Assembly (NCBI RefSeq): GCF_000153485.2
Contig: NC_018721.1
Coordinates: 1,116,001 to 1,180,000, forward strand
DNA from: Psychroflexus torquis ATCC 700755
GTDB taxonomy: Bacteria; Bacteroidota; Bacteroidia; Flavobacteriales; Flavobacteriaceae
Length of the DNA stretch: 64,000 nt
Direction: 5' to 3'
The position numbers were made by a program, and so were the translations under genes. The number at the start of each line of letters is the position of its first letter. Position 1 is the first letter of the stretch. The notes beneath the pieces were generated by a model. The model worked only from the letters and a program-made list of their open reading frames with translations. It ran no database searches and had not been told where the DNA came from. Of this stretch, positions 7,090 to 15,237 are shown piece by piece.

Positions 7090-9771
7090 TTACAGTTTAT
7101 AAATTACCTTAATCATCACAATCCTAGGCTGAATAAATAGTCTTCGGTCGGCGACTATGAATTCATTGACAGAATTTTGCCTTTTAAATTCAATATCAAA
7201 CAAGTTGGTAGCGCTTAACTCAAACCCCCAGGCTGAATCTTCTTTTCCGTAGAATAAAGAAGCATCCGCCATTTCAAATCTATTGACGTCTCCTGTGGTT
7301 TGATTTTCAAAATAATTGTAATCGTAATTGAACTTAAAAATAAAATCTTCCCAATCATATTCCAAATAGGCAAAGGGAGACAAAGTGGTAAACTTGTTGT
7401 CGATGGCATCTGAGTTGAGTCTGGAAAAACTTTGCCTCACGCCCGTTTCCAGATTTGGCCAATCGTCATATCGTGTGGTTACTTTTGCATTATAGCCAAA
7501 ATTAATACTTTCATAATCCAACACCTCATCGTTGATGATCCTGGAGTAGTCCGATAGGCTTGCATTACCTCCTAGAGTAAACGTATAATTAGGAATACGT
7601 TTATTGATAGTTCCATTAACGTTATAGGTATTTTCAGGTAAATCTGTAAAAATACTGGTGCTTATTTGGTCGATACCTTCAATCTGAGTCTGATTTCTAA
7701 TGCTGCTTTCTCGATGCGTATAAGACAATCTAGCATTATAAAACAAACCCTTGAACATATTAAACTGACTATAAAGTAAACTCGACGTTTGGTAAATTTG
7801 ATTTTGTAAATTCTCGTTTCCTCGTCTAATCTGATTAAAACTTTGCAGGCTTAATCTGTTGGCATAATTTGAAGAATTCCCAAAGTTGGTATACCGGTTA
7901 TAATTGAACCTCAGTTTTTCAGAGGTTTTGAATTCGTACTCCGCGTAAAACTCGGGAAGTAAAACAGCGGTTTGATCATTGACCAATTCATCACCAAACT
8001 GTGATACATTCCAGTTAAAATTCTTGACGACCAAACCTGGCCTTAAAACCAATTCTCCAATCTGAGTTTTATACTGAAACCCTAGCGACGCATTAAAGAG
8101 CTCAAAATCCATCTGATTATTAAATCCCGCTGACTCAAAACTAGTGGTGCTACCATCGTTTAAGATTTGCTCATCCAGCGTATTCAAGTTGAAGGTAAAG
8201 TAATCCACACCTGCCACAGGATAGATGTGATGAAAATCGGCTAGCACCCAATAATGCTTAGCATTAAGGCTCAAGTTGGTAACTTCCTTCTGGTTAAGCT
8301 GATTTAACCTGAACTCATCTCCTTCATCTACCAAAGGAATTAACTCAGTAAACAAGGGCTGATTGAAATCCCAAAGCCTGTCTGTCGTTTGGTCTTCACT
8401 TTTTATTTCAGCTTCGAGCTTTAAGGTATGTTTGTAAGAAAACTGCTTATTGAGATTAAAAGTTTGGAGGAATTCAAAATTCTCGGGTTGGGTGTTTGTA
8501 TTGACAAATCGGTTCGTGTTGCCTACTTCAGAATTAAGAAGAGATTGCGCCTCCGCCGTGTTGTATTTAAAATTGGTGTTGGCCCGCAAGTCGGTATCAT
8601 CGTTATTGTCGTACCTCAACTTGATCTTACTAATGCTAAAAAGCAAGTCATTTTTATTGGATTGCTCACGGGATTCATCCGGAGCTTCTGTCGTTTGGTA
8701 AGTAAAATCTTCAAGCGTTTGGGTTCTCAATTTACTTTTATTAAAAATGCTATAGGCATCCAGACTGAAGTTACCTCCAAGCTCTTGAGAAAGACTCGCC
8801 GCGCCAAAATCGTTTTTATTGAAAATGAAATCATCTTGTCTTAAGAACTGTGAAAAATCATCCGAATATAATCTAGAATAGGCCCCTTGATCTTCCAAGG
8901 CTAAGGCCATACCGCCTTCAAAATCTAAGTAATCTTGAATGGTAAATGACTTTTGGCCAGTGTTATTAAAATCCCCAATGGCATTTACAGCCGTCTTGGG
9001 ACTGTAATAAAACAATTTAGGATGCACCAAATACCGATCTTCTACTCCTGCGCCAGTTTCTATGTCGCCAAAGATAAATTTCTTTTTCCCATCTTTCAGT
9101 TTGATGTTTAACGCCATCTTATCGCTGTCTTCCAAACCTTTAAGAAAAGCTACTTCACTATAATTATCCAAAGCTTCCACTTCATCCACCGCATCGGCGG
9201 GAATGTTATTGACCCCCAGTTTTTCGTCTCCCGTAAAAAAAGCTTTGCCATCTACCATAAGTTTTGTCACAGGTTTTCCGTTAACGGTGACATTTCCTTC
9301 TCGATCTACCTCCAGACCTGGTAGTTTTTTTAATATATCCCTAAGTTTACGCTCTTCCCCTGTTTTAAACTGGTCTGTCCTATAGGTAATGGTATCTTCT
9401 TTTACAATCACCGCCATTTGTTGCTCAATAAGGATTTCTTCAAGACTTTCAGTAGATTCCACCATGATATAGTCCTTGGAAAGGTCTTGAGAAAGTTGAA
9501 GTGTATCCATGATTTTCTTAAACCCCAGATGCGTTACTTCTATAAGATAAGACTGGTTGCTTTCCAGCTTCAGCCTATATTCTCCTTTGGAACTGCTTAT
9601 GCTAAATTTAATCTGTGCATTAACTTCTTGTAATGGCGTAGCGATCACGTTGGTATTGACTAGGGGATTTTGAAGACTATCGGTAATAAAGCCGTCGAGT
9701 TGGATGGATTGAGCTGTTGTAATAGTTATTGATAACAAAAGGATGAAAAGGCTTGTTAAGAGATTTCTCAT
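7090..9771 (-). CDS. Outer-membrane beta-barrel protein with CarboxypepD_reg-like N-terminal domain
   Basis: An 893-residue outer-membrane protein of the TonB-receptor-like barrel family. Residues 1-20 are a signal peptide ending in TTAQ. Residues of about 22-105 are a carboxypeptidase-regulatory-like beta-sandwich (LDGFITDSLQNPLVNTNVIA). Residues of about 130-230 look like a plug domain (LRDILKKLPGLEVD, VDGKAFFTGDE, IPADAVDEVEALDNYSEVA). The remainder is a barrel of alternating aromatic strands, ending in YKL. No TonB box is evident. It lies 62 bp after a GLPGLI gene, a common flavobacterial pairing. A near-identical N-terminal fragment lies at 14166-14438, so the gene pair was once duplicated. 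Its substrate is unknown. Confidence 0.85.
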   Translation of the reverse strand: MRNLLTSLFILLLSITITTAQSIQLDGFITDSLQNPLVNTNVIATPLQEVNAQIKFSISSSKGEYRLKLESNQSYLIEVTHLGFKKIMDTLQLSQDLSKDYIMVESTESLEEILIEQQMAVIVKEDTITYRTDQFKTGEERKLRDILKKLPGLEVDREGNVTVNGKPVTKLMVDGKAFFTGDEKLGVNNIPADAVDEVEALDNYSEVAFLKGLEDSDKMALNIKLKDGKKKFIFGDIETGAGVEDRYLVHPKLFYYSPKTAVNAIGDFNNTGQKSFTIQDYLDFEGGMALALEDQGAYSRLYSDDFSQFLRQDDFIFNKNDFGAASLSQELGGNFSLDAYSIFNKSKLRTQTLEDFTYQTTEAPDESREQSNKNDLLFSISKIKLRYDNNDDTDLRANTNFKYNTAEAQSLLNSEVGNTNRFVNTNTQPENFEFLQTFNLNKQFSYKHTLKLEAEIKSEDQTTDRLWDFNQPLFTELIPLVDEGDEFRLNQLNQKEVTNLSLNAKHYWVLADFHHIYPVAGVDYFTFNLNTLDEQILNDGSTTSFESAGFNNQMDFELFNASLGFQYKTQIGELVLRPGLVVKNFNWNVSQFGDELVNDQTAVLLPEFYAEYEFKTSEKLRFNYNRYTNFGNSSNYANRLSLQSFNQIRRGNENLQNQIYQTSSLLYSQFNMFKGLFYNARLSYTHRESSIRNQTQIEGIDQISTSIFTDLPENTYNVNGTINKRIPNYTFTLGGNASLSDYSRIINDEVLDYESINFGYNAKVTTRYDDWPNLETGVRQSFSRLNSDAIDNKFTTLSPFAYLEYDWEDFIFKFNYDYNYFENQTTGDVNRFEMADASLFYGKEDSAWGFELSATNLFDIEFKRQNSVNEFIVADRRLFIQPRIVMIKVIYKL

Positions 9772-9833
9772 GGAAACTTTACTACTGAAATTGAATTGAA
9801 AAATTAGTTTTTTAAAAAAATATACGTTTAACT

Positions 9834-10553
9834 TTATTTCTGAAACTCTTTCATTCTTTTTTTGAAGATTTTAAGAAATTCTTCTTCAGTAATCTCCTTT
9901 CCTTTATCTGGTAATTCAAAATCAACTTTTTTGTTGTCACTAAATCGAAGATTTTTTAAAATATAGTTAGTTTCATCGATCTTTAAGTGTACTATTAAAC
10001 CAGGCAAATTACCAAAGCCTAAAGGGCCATAATTGAAATTTATACCTGGACAGTACCACGCTGTTATGTTTTGATATTTTTTAACTTCATTATTATTATC
10101 AATTTTTCCTTTTGCCTTAAAGCATTTATTTTCTGAAATGGTTCTGGATTCTTCAATTAATTTCCAATCATCAAATAATGGACTTTTAATTAAGAATTCA
10201 TTTCTTGCTGTTAATCTTGAGCTTTCAGGATTATTCCTTATTAACAATCCATTTTCAATATCTTGATATAAACCGTCATTTATATATCCCGCTAAAGCTA
10301 AAGTGATTTTGACATTTTTATCTTCATTGACCATATTCTTTTTTATCGAAAACTCACTAATTTTGTCATTCCCTTTTAATGTAAATTCTATTTTTTTAGA
10401 ATTTCTAATCGCTATATTTTTATACCGTTTAACTATAGCATTTTGTTCTTCCTTATCTTCAAAATTGAATTCAACCTTATAAGTTGCTTCAAAGCTTTTT
10501 TGTGAAAAAGCTAAGTTTGAAAGGAGTATTATAAGAAATGTGATTTTTTTCAT
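9834..10553 (-). CDS. GLPGLI-family protein, copy 1
   Basis: A 239-residue exported protein of the GLPGLI family (first defined in Porphyromonas), function unknown. It has a signal peptide (MKKITFLIILLSNLAFSQ), the central Cys-containing ENKCFKAKGK, the ITAWYCPG segment and the name motif as GFGNLPGLIVHL, with N for the first G. A C-terminal lysine-rich tail follows. The outer-membrane barrel gene follows 62 bp downstream and is probably co-transcribed. The start codon is only 26 bp from the end of an inserted IS element, so its original promoter has probably been displaced. Confidence 0.85.
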   Translation of the reverse strand: MKKITFLIILLSNLAFSQKSFEATYKVEFNFEDKEEQNAIVKRYKNIAIRNSKKIEFTLKGNDKISEFSIKKNMVNEDKNVKITLALAGYINDGLYQDIENGLLIRNNPESSRLTARNEFLIKSPLFDDWKLIEESRTISENKCFKAKGKIDNNNEVKKYQNITAWYCPGINFNYGPLGFGNLPGLIVHLKIDETNYILKNLRFSDNKKVDFELPDKGKEITEEEFLKIFKKRMKEFQK

Positions 10554-10570
10554 ACAGCAAGATTTTTATA

Positions 10571-10579
10571 TTGTTTTAA
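10571..10579. repeat. 9-bp target-site duplication, left
   Basis: TTGTTTTAA directly abuts the left inverted repeat of the IS element and is repeated exactly at 12152-12160 beyond the right end. Confidence 0.9.
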
Positions 10580-10631
10580 CTCAAGTTTCGCACCCATTAT
10601 TCACAGGGTTTAATTGGAAAAAAATAGCATG

Positions 10632-10656
10632 AAAACCAAGGGAAACCCTTGGTTTT
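10632..10656. terminator. Hairpin between IS end and transposase start
   Basis: AAAACCAAGGG and CCCTTGGTTTT form a perfect 11-bp stem with loop AAA. It lies inside the IS, 38 bp before the transposase start. Such hairpins can block transcription or translation entering from outside the element; that role is inferred. Confidence 0.6.
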
Positions 10657-10693
10657 ACTGTATCTTTAAGTAACTAAACACAAAGTACAAAAC

Positions 10694-12127
10694 ATGCTAC
10701 AACACGAATATATTGCAAAAGTTCAAGAAATAAAAGGGAAGTTTAATAAGGTTTGGTTTAATTCAGACTATTTACGGGCACATCTGAATATTTTAGGCTT
10801 CAATAGAATAAAAAAACAATTCAGTTGGTGCAAAAAGGCGGGTTTTTCATTTGAGGATTTGATCGCTACGCTCTTGATTTTGCCCCTTATTGGAATTAAT
10901 TCTATTTATGGACTTACAACTGACAAAGATCCAGAACTTAATAAATGTGGAAAAGATTCATACTATCGAATCTTGGCAAATCAAAAAATTAATTGGAGAG
11001 CTTTTTTGGCCCAGTTTGTAAAGCAATATCTATTGAAAGATGAACTCTTCACCCCCTCAGCAGACCCTACAAGATGCTTGATCTTTGATGATACTGATCT
11101 TTCAAAAACAGGAAAGACTATTGAAGGAGTCTCAAAGATCTACAACCATGTGTCAAAGACCTACTATTTAGGTTTCAAGCTACTTGTGGCTGGGTATTGG
11201 AATGGAAGTGTTTTTATCCCCATTGATTTTAGTCTGCACCGTGAGAGCAAAACATCAAGATTAAAATATGGTCTAACCGCAAAGCAGCGTAAGGCCCAAA
11301 AGAAGACACCAAGATGTAGTAAAACAGTTGCGGCAAAGAGGTATAGGGAACTCAATAAAAAGAAAACAGACCTAGTAGTGCAAATGTTTTCCAGGGTTGT
11401 AAAGCGTAAAATTCCTGTAGACTATATTTTAATAGATACCTGGTTTACAAGTGTGGGATTACTTAAAAAGTTACGAAGTATTTGCAGTTCGACCCATATT
11501 ATTGGAATGTATAAATACAATAGTAAAATTGAAGTCAGATCAAAGGTCAAAACTTTAGCACAACTTAAAAAACAGAAAGCAAAGCCCAAGCGCTGTCGTA
11601 AATTCAATTACTACTACCATCATTACATAGCTGAAATTGATGGGCTCAAGGTTGCTCTCTTTATCTCAAAACGTGGGAAGAACGGCAAATGGCACACCTT
11701 AATAACCACCGATACATCACTCAAATTTGTAAAAGCAATTGAAGTATATAGTATTCGATGGTCAATTGAAGCCTTTTTTAAAGAAGCCAAGCAGCTCTTT
11801 GGCCTTGGAAAGTGTCAGTCTACCAATTTTGATGTCCAGATTGCACAAATAACAATTGCAATGACCCAATATCTGCTTACAAGTATTCGGTACAGAATGG
11901 AGGCTTATGAAACCATAGGCGGATTATTTAAAGATTTAAAACAGGATTATATTGAAAATAAGCTGAATATCAGAATATTGGCAGTTGTCAACTTAATTTT
12001 AACCAATTTGGAAAAACTAGTAGAATCAATTGATATTGAACTTATTACATCCAAAATAATAGAGGATATTGAGAGTTATGGGTTTCTAACAAATACCCAT
12101 AGCTTTAATCATCAAGGTGTTAAGTGA
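10694..12127 (+). CDS. IS4-family DDE transposase
   Basis: Catalyses cut-and-paste movement of the surrounding IS. The 477-residue protein has the catalytic triad in order: Asp-132/133 in CLIFDDTDLSKTGK, Asp-248 in YILIDTWFTS, and Glu-359 in the YSIRWSIEAFFKEAKQ block, which matches the Y-(2)-R-(3)-E-(6)-K signature of IS4-type enzymes. The frame is intact and spans nearly the whole element, so the element may be active. The N terminus (to about residue 120) is a basic, helix-rich region as expected for DNA binding. Assignment to a named IS4 subgroup would need a database comparison. Confidence 0.93.
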   Translation: MLQHEYIAKVQEIKGKFNKVWFNSDYLRAHLNILGFNRIKKQFSWCKKAGFSFEDLIATLLILPLIGINSIYGLTTDKDPELNKCGKDSYYRILANQKINWRAFLAQFVKQYLLKDELFTPSADPTRCLIFDDTDLSKTGKTIEGVSKIYNHVSKTYYLGFKLLVAGYWNGSVFIPIDFSLHRESKTSRLKYGLTAKQRKAQKKTPRCSKTVAAKRYRELNKKKTDLVVQMFSRVVKRKIPVDYILIDTWFTSVGLLKKLRSICSSTHIIGMYKYNSKIEVRSKVKTLAQLKKQKAKPKRCRKFNYYYHHYIAEIDGLKVALFISKRGKNGKWHTLITTDTSLKFVKAIEVYSIRWSIEAFFKEAKQLFGLGKCQSTNFDVQIAQITIAMTQYLLTSIRYRMEAYETIGGLFKDLKQDYIENKLNIRILAVVNLILTNLEKLVESIDIELITSKIIEDIESYGFLTNTHSFNHQGVK

Positions 12128-12151
12128 AATTGATTAGGTGCGAAACTTGAG

Positions 12152-12160
12152 TTGTTTTAA
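12152..12160. repeat. 9-bp target-site duplication, right
   Basis: TTGTTTTAA directly follows the right inverted repeat and matches the left copy at 10571-10579. Confidence 0.9.
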
Positions 12161-12295
12161 CTTCATAAGACATAAACTCAACCAGGCTATTATTTTATTC
12201 TTTTAAGGTCATCTTTTCAACTTTCTGGTTTTAAAAATTTTTTTTAACTTTTCATGAATCAATAATACTTTCAGAAGATTTGGATATAGAATAAA

Positions 12296-13039
12296 TCATC
12301 CTCCCATCATATTTGACATTACTTTATGAAGTTGTTTTGCTGATTCTTTTTCTGACATGGCATTTTCTGTGTCAGGAAAATCAATAGTCGTCCTTTTATT
12401 TTCTTTTATATTGATCTTTTCAACTTTATAATTTTTACCCTGAGTGCTCAATTCTAATACAAGCCCTGGTAGGCCCCCATAATTTTCTGGACCAAACGAA
12501 AATGGCAACTCTGTTGTAAACCATGCTGTAATGGATTGTTCTTTGGTTCTAAGTTCTCCAGAATCTCCATCGACACTATAAAATAATTGTACTGCTTCTG
12601 CTTTCATACAGGTGAAGCCTTGTATAATTTTTGTTTCCTTGGAAATTGACCACTCGATGGGAGTTTTATCTACCAAGAGTTCTTTACCACTTATCTTGCT
12701 TACTTCATAACGTTCATTTTTTTGGAGATCGTAGTAAAATTTACTTTCTGGCATTGACATACTAGCCATGGCATTATCTTCTTTTGCCATAGTTGGATTG
12801 GTAGTGAATTTAGAATGCTCCGTGTTAAATTCTAAAGTAAACCTTAACCGCTTGGTCTTTTCATTCATTTGATTGATCATAAATGAATAGCGCTTGTAGT
12901 TTTGAGGATCTGTCTTTTTCATCTCCTCAAGACCTTCTGGTAAACCGGGTTCATTTTTGTAAATGATTTCACCACTTTGAGAGAATGAGCATTGTATTGA
13001 TAAAAAAATGATACTAAAAAATAATAGTGTTGTTTTCAT
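12296..13039 (-). CDS. GLPGLI-family protein, copy 2
   Basis: A 247-residue exported protein of unknown function. Signal peptide to about residue 20 (SIQCSFSQ), then the family features: QGFTCMKAEA with the conserved Cys, ITAWFTTELPFSFGPENYG, and the name motif GGLPGLVLEL. It ends in the hydrophilic, Met-rich KVMSNMMGG. It lies 5 bp after copy 3 on the same strand, so the two are co-transcribed. Compared with copy 1 the chain between the signal and the Cys is more Met-rich (MASMSMPES). Confidence 0.88.
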   Translation of the reverse strand: MKTTLLFFSIIFLSIQCSFSQSGEIIYKNEPGLPEGLEEMKKTDPQNYKRYSFMINQMNEKTKRLRFTLEFNTEHSKFTTNPTMAKEDNAMASMSMPESKFYYDLQKNERYEVSKISGKELLVDKTPIEWSISKETKIIQGFTCMKAEAVQLFYSVDGDSGELRTKEQSITAWFTTELPFSFGPENYGGLPGLVLELSTQGKNYKVEKINIKENKRTTIDFPDTENAMSEKESAKQLHKVMSNMMGG

Positions 13040-13044
13040 AAGTG

Positions 13045-13734
13045 TTATTGTTTTACTGAACTTTGCATCAATTTATTAAAATTGAATTCAGTGATGATTT
13101 CTCCCTTAGTTGGTTTTGAAATAGATTCTTGTAATTCGATTTTTAGGACTTCAGCATAAAAGTGATAACTGCCTTTATGAGCTTCAAGTATTAATCCTGG
13201 TAAACCATTTATTCCATAAGGTCCGTGCGACAATTCAATTTCGTTAGTAAACCAAGCTTCAATTCTTGAAAAGGATTTATGAGTCCCTTCATGATTTTTA
13301 TTACCATAGGCTTTTAAGCATTCATAACCCAAAATTTGCTTAGAATCGCTTGTAATTTCCCATTCAATTGGAACTAATTGCACATTAAAATTTTTAAAAC
13401 GCTTATTTACGAAAAAATAGTTTTCAGCATTGTCTTTGTAAAAATGCCCTGATTTATCTTTTAAAAGTTTGAGTAGATAGTCATCATTTTCATTTAGTAT
13501 TGGCTTAAATAGCGCTTTTTCGTTTTTAAAAAATAATTTGTGTCGTATGGATTTATCTATCTTTAGTTTGAGGTTCCCAAATTCTTTTACTCGCTCCCAC
13601 TCAATGGAATCGTTGTCCTTGATCTCTTGAAAATATAAATCTAATTCAGCATCGTTTCTGTACTGAACAGAGCCTTCCTGAGCTGAAGAAAAATTAAATA
13701 GAAATAAAAGTAGGAAATACTTTAAAAGTTTCAT
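13045..13734 (-). CDS. GLPGLI-family protein, copy 3
   Basis: A 229-residue exported protein. It has a signal peptide (LLKYFLLLFLFNFSSAQ), the Cys block LGYECLKAYG, IEAWFTNEIELSHGPYG and the motif NGLPGLILEA. It is the first gene of a two-gene unit with copy 2. Upstream lie 431 bp without a gene, which contain the palindrome pair at 14055-14093, so this unit is the one most likely controlled by that pair. Family function is unknown. Confidence 0.88.
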   Translation of the reverse strand: MKLLKYFLLLFLFNFSSAQEGSVQYRNDAELDLYFQEIKDNDSIEWERVKEFGNLKLKIDKSIRHKLFFKNEKALFKPILNENDDYLLKLLKDKSGHFYKDNAENYFFVNKRFKNFNVQLVPIEWEITSDSKQILGYECLKAYGNKNHEGTHKSFSRIEAWFTNEIELSHGPYGINGLPGLILEAHKGSYHFYAEVLKIELQESISKPTKGEIITEFNFNKLMQSSVKQ

Positions 13735-14054
13735 GACTGAAAATATGTGTAAAATTAAAACTGCCCAATAAATGGGTGGTAATTGTATTAATTATTGGAT
13801 TGCTACATTACTATTACAGAAGGTACTATAAAAAAATCCAATACCCAATAAGCACCGCTTCTAACATTATGACCATCCATAAATTCTCCTAATGCTTGAT
13901 CATTAGATATGAATTTTCATGTCTTAAATCTTTTGAGCGCTTCCGTTTTTAAAATCTAAAAGAACATTTTTATTTTATTTAATTTGCTCTAAACAAAACA
14001 AAAAAAACGGTTCTGAATAAATACAATTGTTAAATTTTAAATTTATGGTGATAT
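13735..14054. other. Gene-free stretch upstream of GLPGLI copies 3 and 2
   Basis: No convincing gene on either strand. It is AT-rich, with poly-A runs near 13995-14008, and would hold the promoter and leader of copy 3. No exact TAnnTTTG -7 box was found on the minus strand here; the nearest thing is AACAATTG at 14031-14024. Confidence 0.5.
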
Positions 14055-14093
14055 TTACGATTAATCCGTAACCCAATTACGGTTTAACCTTAA
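14055..14093. promoter_or_regulatory. Second palindrome pair with the same 22-bp phasing
   Basis: TTACGATTAATCCGTAA (14055-14071) and TTACGGTTTAACCTTAA (14077-14093) are 17-mers of the same design as those at 6231-6269, again exactly 22 bp start to start. Each carries one or two changes from the symmetric form. It lies 321 bp upstream of GLPGLI copy 3 and 73 bp downstream of the barrel-gene remnant. The shared sequence and phasing suggest the same DNA-binding protein acts at both places. Confidence 0.65.
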
Positions 14094-14165
14094 CAATTCG
14101 TGCTATTTATGAAGTTATATTCAATATTCCATAAAAAGCAATAATAATGAACTTAATTGAAATGT

Positions 14166-14438
14166 TCAATGAATTTCTTCTTTTCGCATCCTTAAGTACC
14201 TCACTTTTATAAGATAGGGCTTATTGCTTTCCAGCTTCAGCCTATATTCTCCTTTGGAACTGCTTATGCTAAATTTAACCTGAGTATTAGATTCTTGTAA
14301 TGGCGTAGCGATTACGTTGGTATTGGTCAGTGGATTTTGAAGATTATCGATAATAAAACCATCGAGTTGGATGGATTGAGCAGATATATCTGTTATTGGT
14401 AATATAGATATAAAAAGAGTCGTTAGCAGTTTATACAT
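14166..14438 (-). pseudogene. Truncated duplicate of the outer-membrane barrel gene
   Basis: Encodes 90 residues. The first 80 are nearly the same as the N terminus of the 893-residue barrel protein at 7090-9771: signal peptide, SIQLDGFI-DNLQNPL, NVIATPLQE, KFSISSSKGEYRLKLESN. The similarity then stops and the frame ends after nine unrelated residues. At DNA level the match with 9547-9720 is very high. It keeps only the signal and most of the first domain, so it cannot form a barrel. It follows GLPGLI copy 4 in the same order as the intact pair, which marks it as the remnant of a duplicated GLPGLI-barrel unit. Confidence 0.85.
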
Positions 14439-14464
14439 ATAAGTTTGATGAGTTTTCTGACAGG

Positions 14465-15178
14465 TTAGTTTTTATAAGGATTACCCATAGCTCTACCTTC
14501 TGCAAAATAGTCTTGCTCTGTCAATATTTTGCCTTTTACAGGGTTTTCTATGTCTTTCCCGTTTTCTGATAAATCTATTTTAGTGGCATAAAACCGATAA
14601 CCAAAATCTTCAATCTCCAAAATTAAGCCTGGTAAACCAAAATATTTTTTGGGACCAAACGCATAAGGCAAATCTTTTACAAACCAAGCCGTCACTTTAC
14701 TTTCCGATTCATTAGGGTCTAAAAATGTAGTTGTCGCCTTAAAACATTGGTAACCCTGAATAGTTTTAGTTTCTTTCGTGATTTCCCAAGACGGTGTGTT
14801 AGTTACTATGCTTAAATCTTTATCTTGAAATTGAATAACTTTATAACACTCACCATCACTTTTGTTTGTATAATAATCTCCAGAGGCTTTAGCCACTCTC
14901 AAAATATCATTTAGAGGAAAAGTAGCATCATTGTTCATGCTTTCTTTTACTTTAAAGATAGACTCCTCTGCATTAAATTCTAACACAACGTCAACATATT
15001 TCAGTTGCTTATTTAGTTTATTTATAATTTTAGCCAGACTACCTGGCATTTCTTTTTGTTTAGATTGGTCTTGTTGTATAGGTTCTACTTTATAATTGAC
15101 GCTTCCCGATTGACTCATGCAAACGAAATAAAATAAACCAAAAACAACTACTAGTATTTTTTGCATTTTAAGATTCAT
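14465..15178 (-). CDS. GLPGLI-family protein, copy 4
   Basis: A 237-residue exported protein with signal peptide (VVFGLFYFVCMSQS), Cys block QGYQCFKATT, VTAWFVKDLPYAFGPKKYF and the motif FGLPGLILEI. It precedes the truncated barrel gene by 26 bp, repeating the arrangement of copy 1 and the intact barrel gene. A hairpin lies just upstream, between it and the small secreted-peptide gene. A second in-frame ATG (MQKILVV, residue 5) could be the true start. Function unknown. Confidence 0.87.
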   Translation of the reverse strand: MNLKMQKILVVVFGLFYFVCMSQSGSVNYKVEPIQQDQSKQKEMPGSLAKIINKLNKQLKYVDVVLEFNAEESIFKVKESMNNDATFPLNDILRVAKASGDYYTNKSDGECYKVIQFQDKDLSIVTNTPSWEITKETKTIQGYQCFKATTTFLDPNESESKVTAWFVKDLPYAFGPKKYFGLPGLILEIEDFGYRFYATKIDLSENGKDIENPVKGKILTEQDYFAEGRAMGNPYKN

Positions 15179-15182
15179 TGAA

Positions 15183-15204
15183 AAGGGGTTAATTTTTAAC
15201 CCTT
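15183..15204 (-). terminator. Hairpin between small peptide gene and GLPGLI copy 4
   Basis: GGGTTAA and TTAACCC form a 7-bp stem with loop TTT, extended by A-T pairs. On the minus strand it is followed by CCTTTTC. It may be a partial terminator that lowers read-through from the peptide gene into GLPGLI copy 4. Confidence 0.4.
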
Positions 15205-15237
15205 AAGTTAATTAAAATAATGTAGATTAATTTTTTA

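Larger units (their letters stand above)
10580..12151 (+). mobile_element. IS4-type insertion sequence, complete, 1572 bp
   Basis: The ends are perfect 15-bp inverted repeats, CTCAAGTTTCGCACC (10580-10594) and GGTGCGAAACTTGAG (12137-12151), flanked by an exact 9-bp direct repeat of the target. One full-length DDE transposase fills the element. Target duplications of 9-12 bp are typical of the IS4 family. Intact ends and an unchanged target duplication suggest a recent insertion. It separates GLPGLI copy 1 from the copies to its right. Confidence 0.93.

Noticed and set aside
8428..8844. 138-residue plus-strand frame inside the outer-membrane barrel gene
   Set aside because: It is antisense to a firmly identified gene and its basic, Val/Arg-rich product has no domain or start context.
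7090..9771. True TonB-dependent receptor call for the barrel protein
   Set aside because: No TonB box is visible after the signal peptide, so I keep the more general barrel-family call.
9796..9835. Further operator copy (TACGTTTAAC) between GLPGLI copy 1 and the barrel gene
   Set aside because: Only a 10-base partial match without a symmetric partner or 22-bp neighbour.
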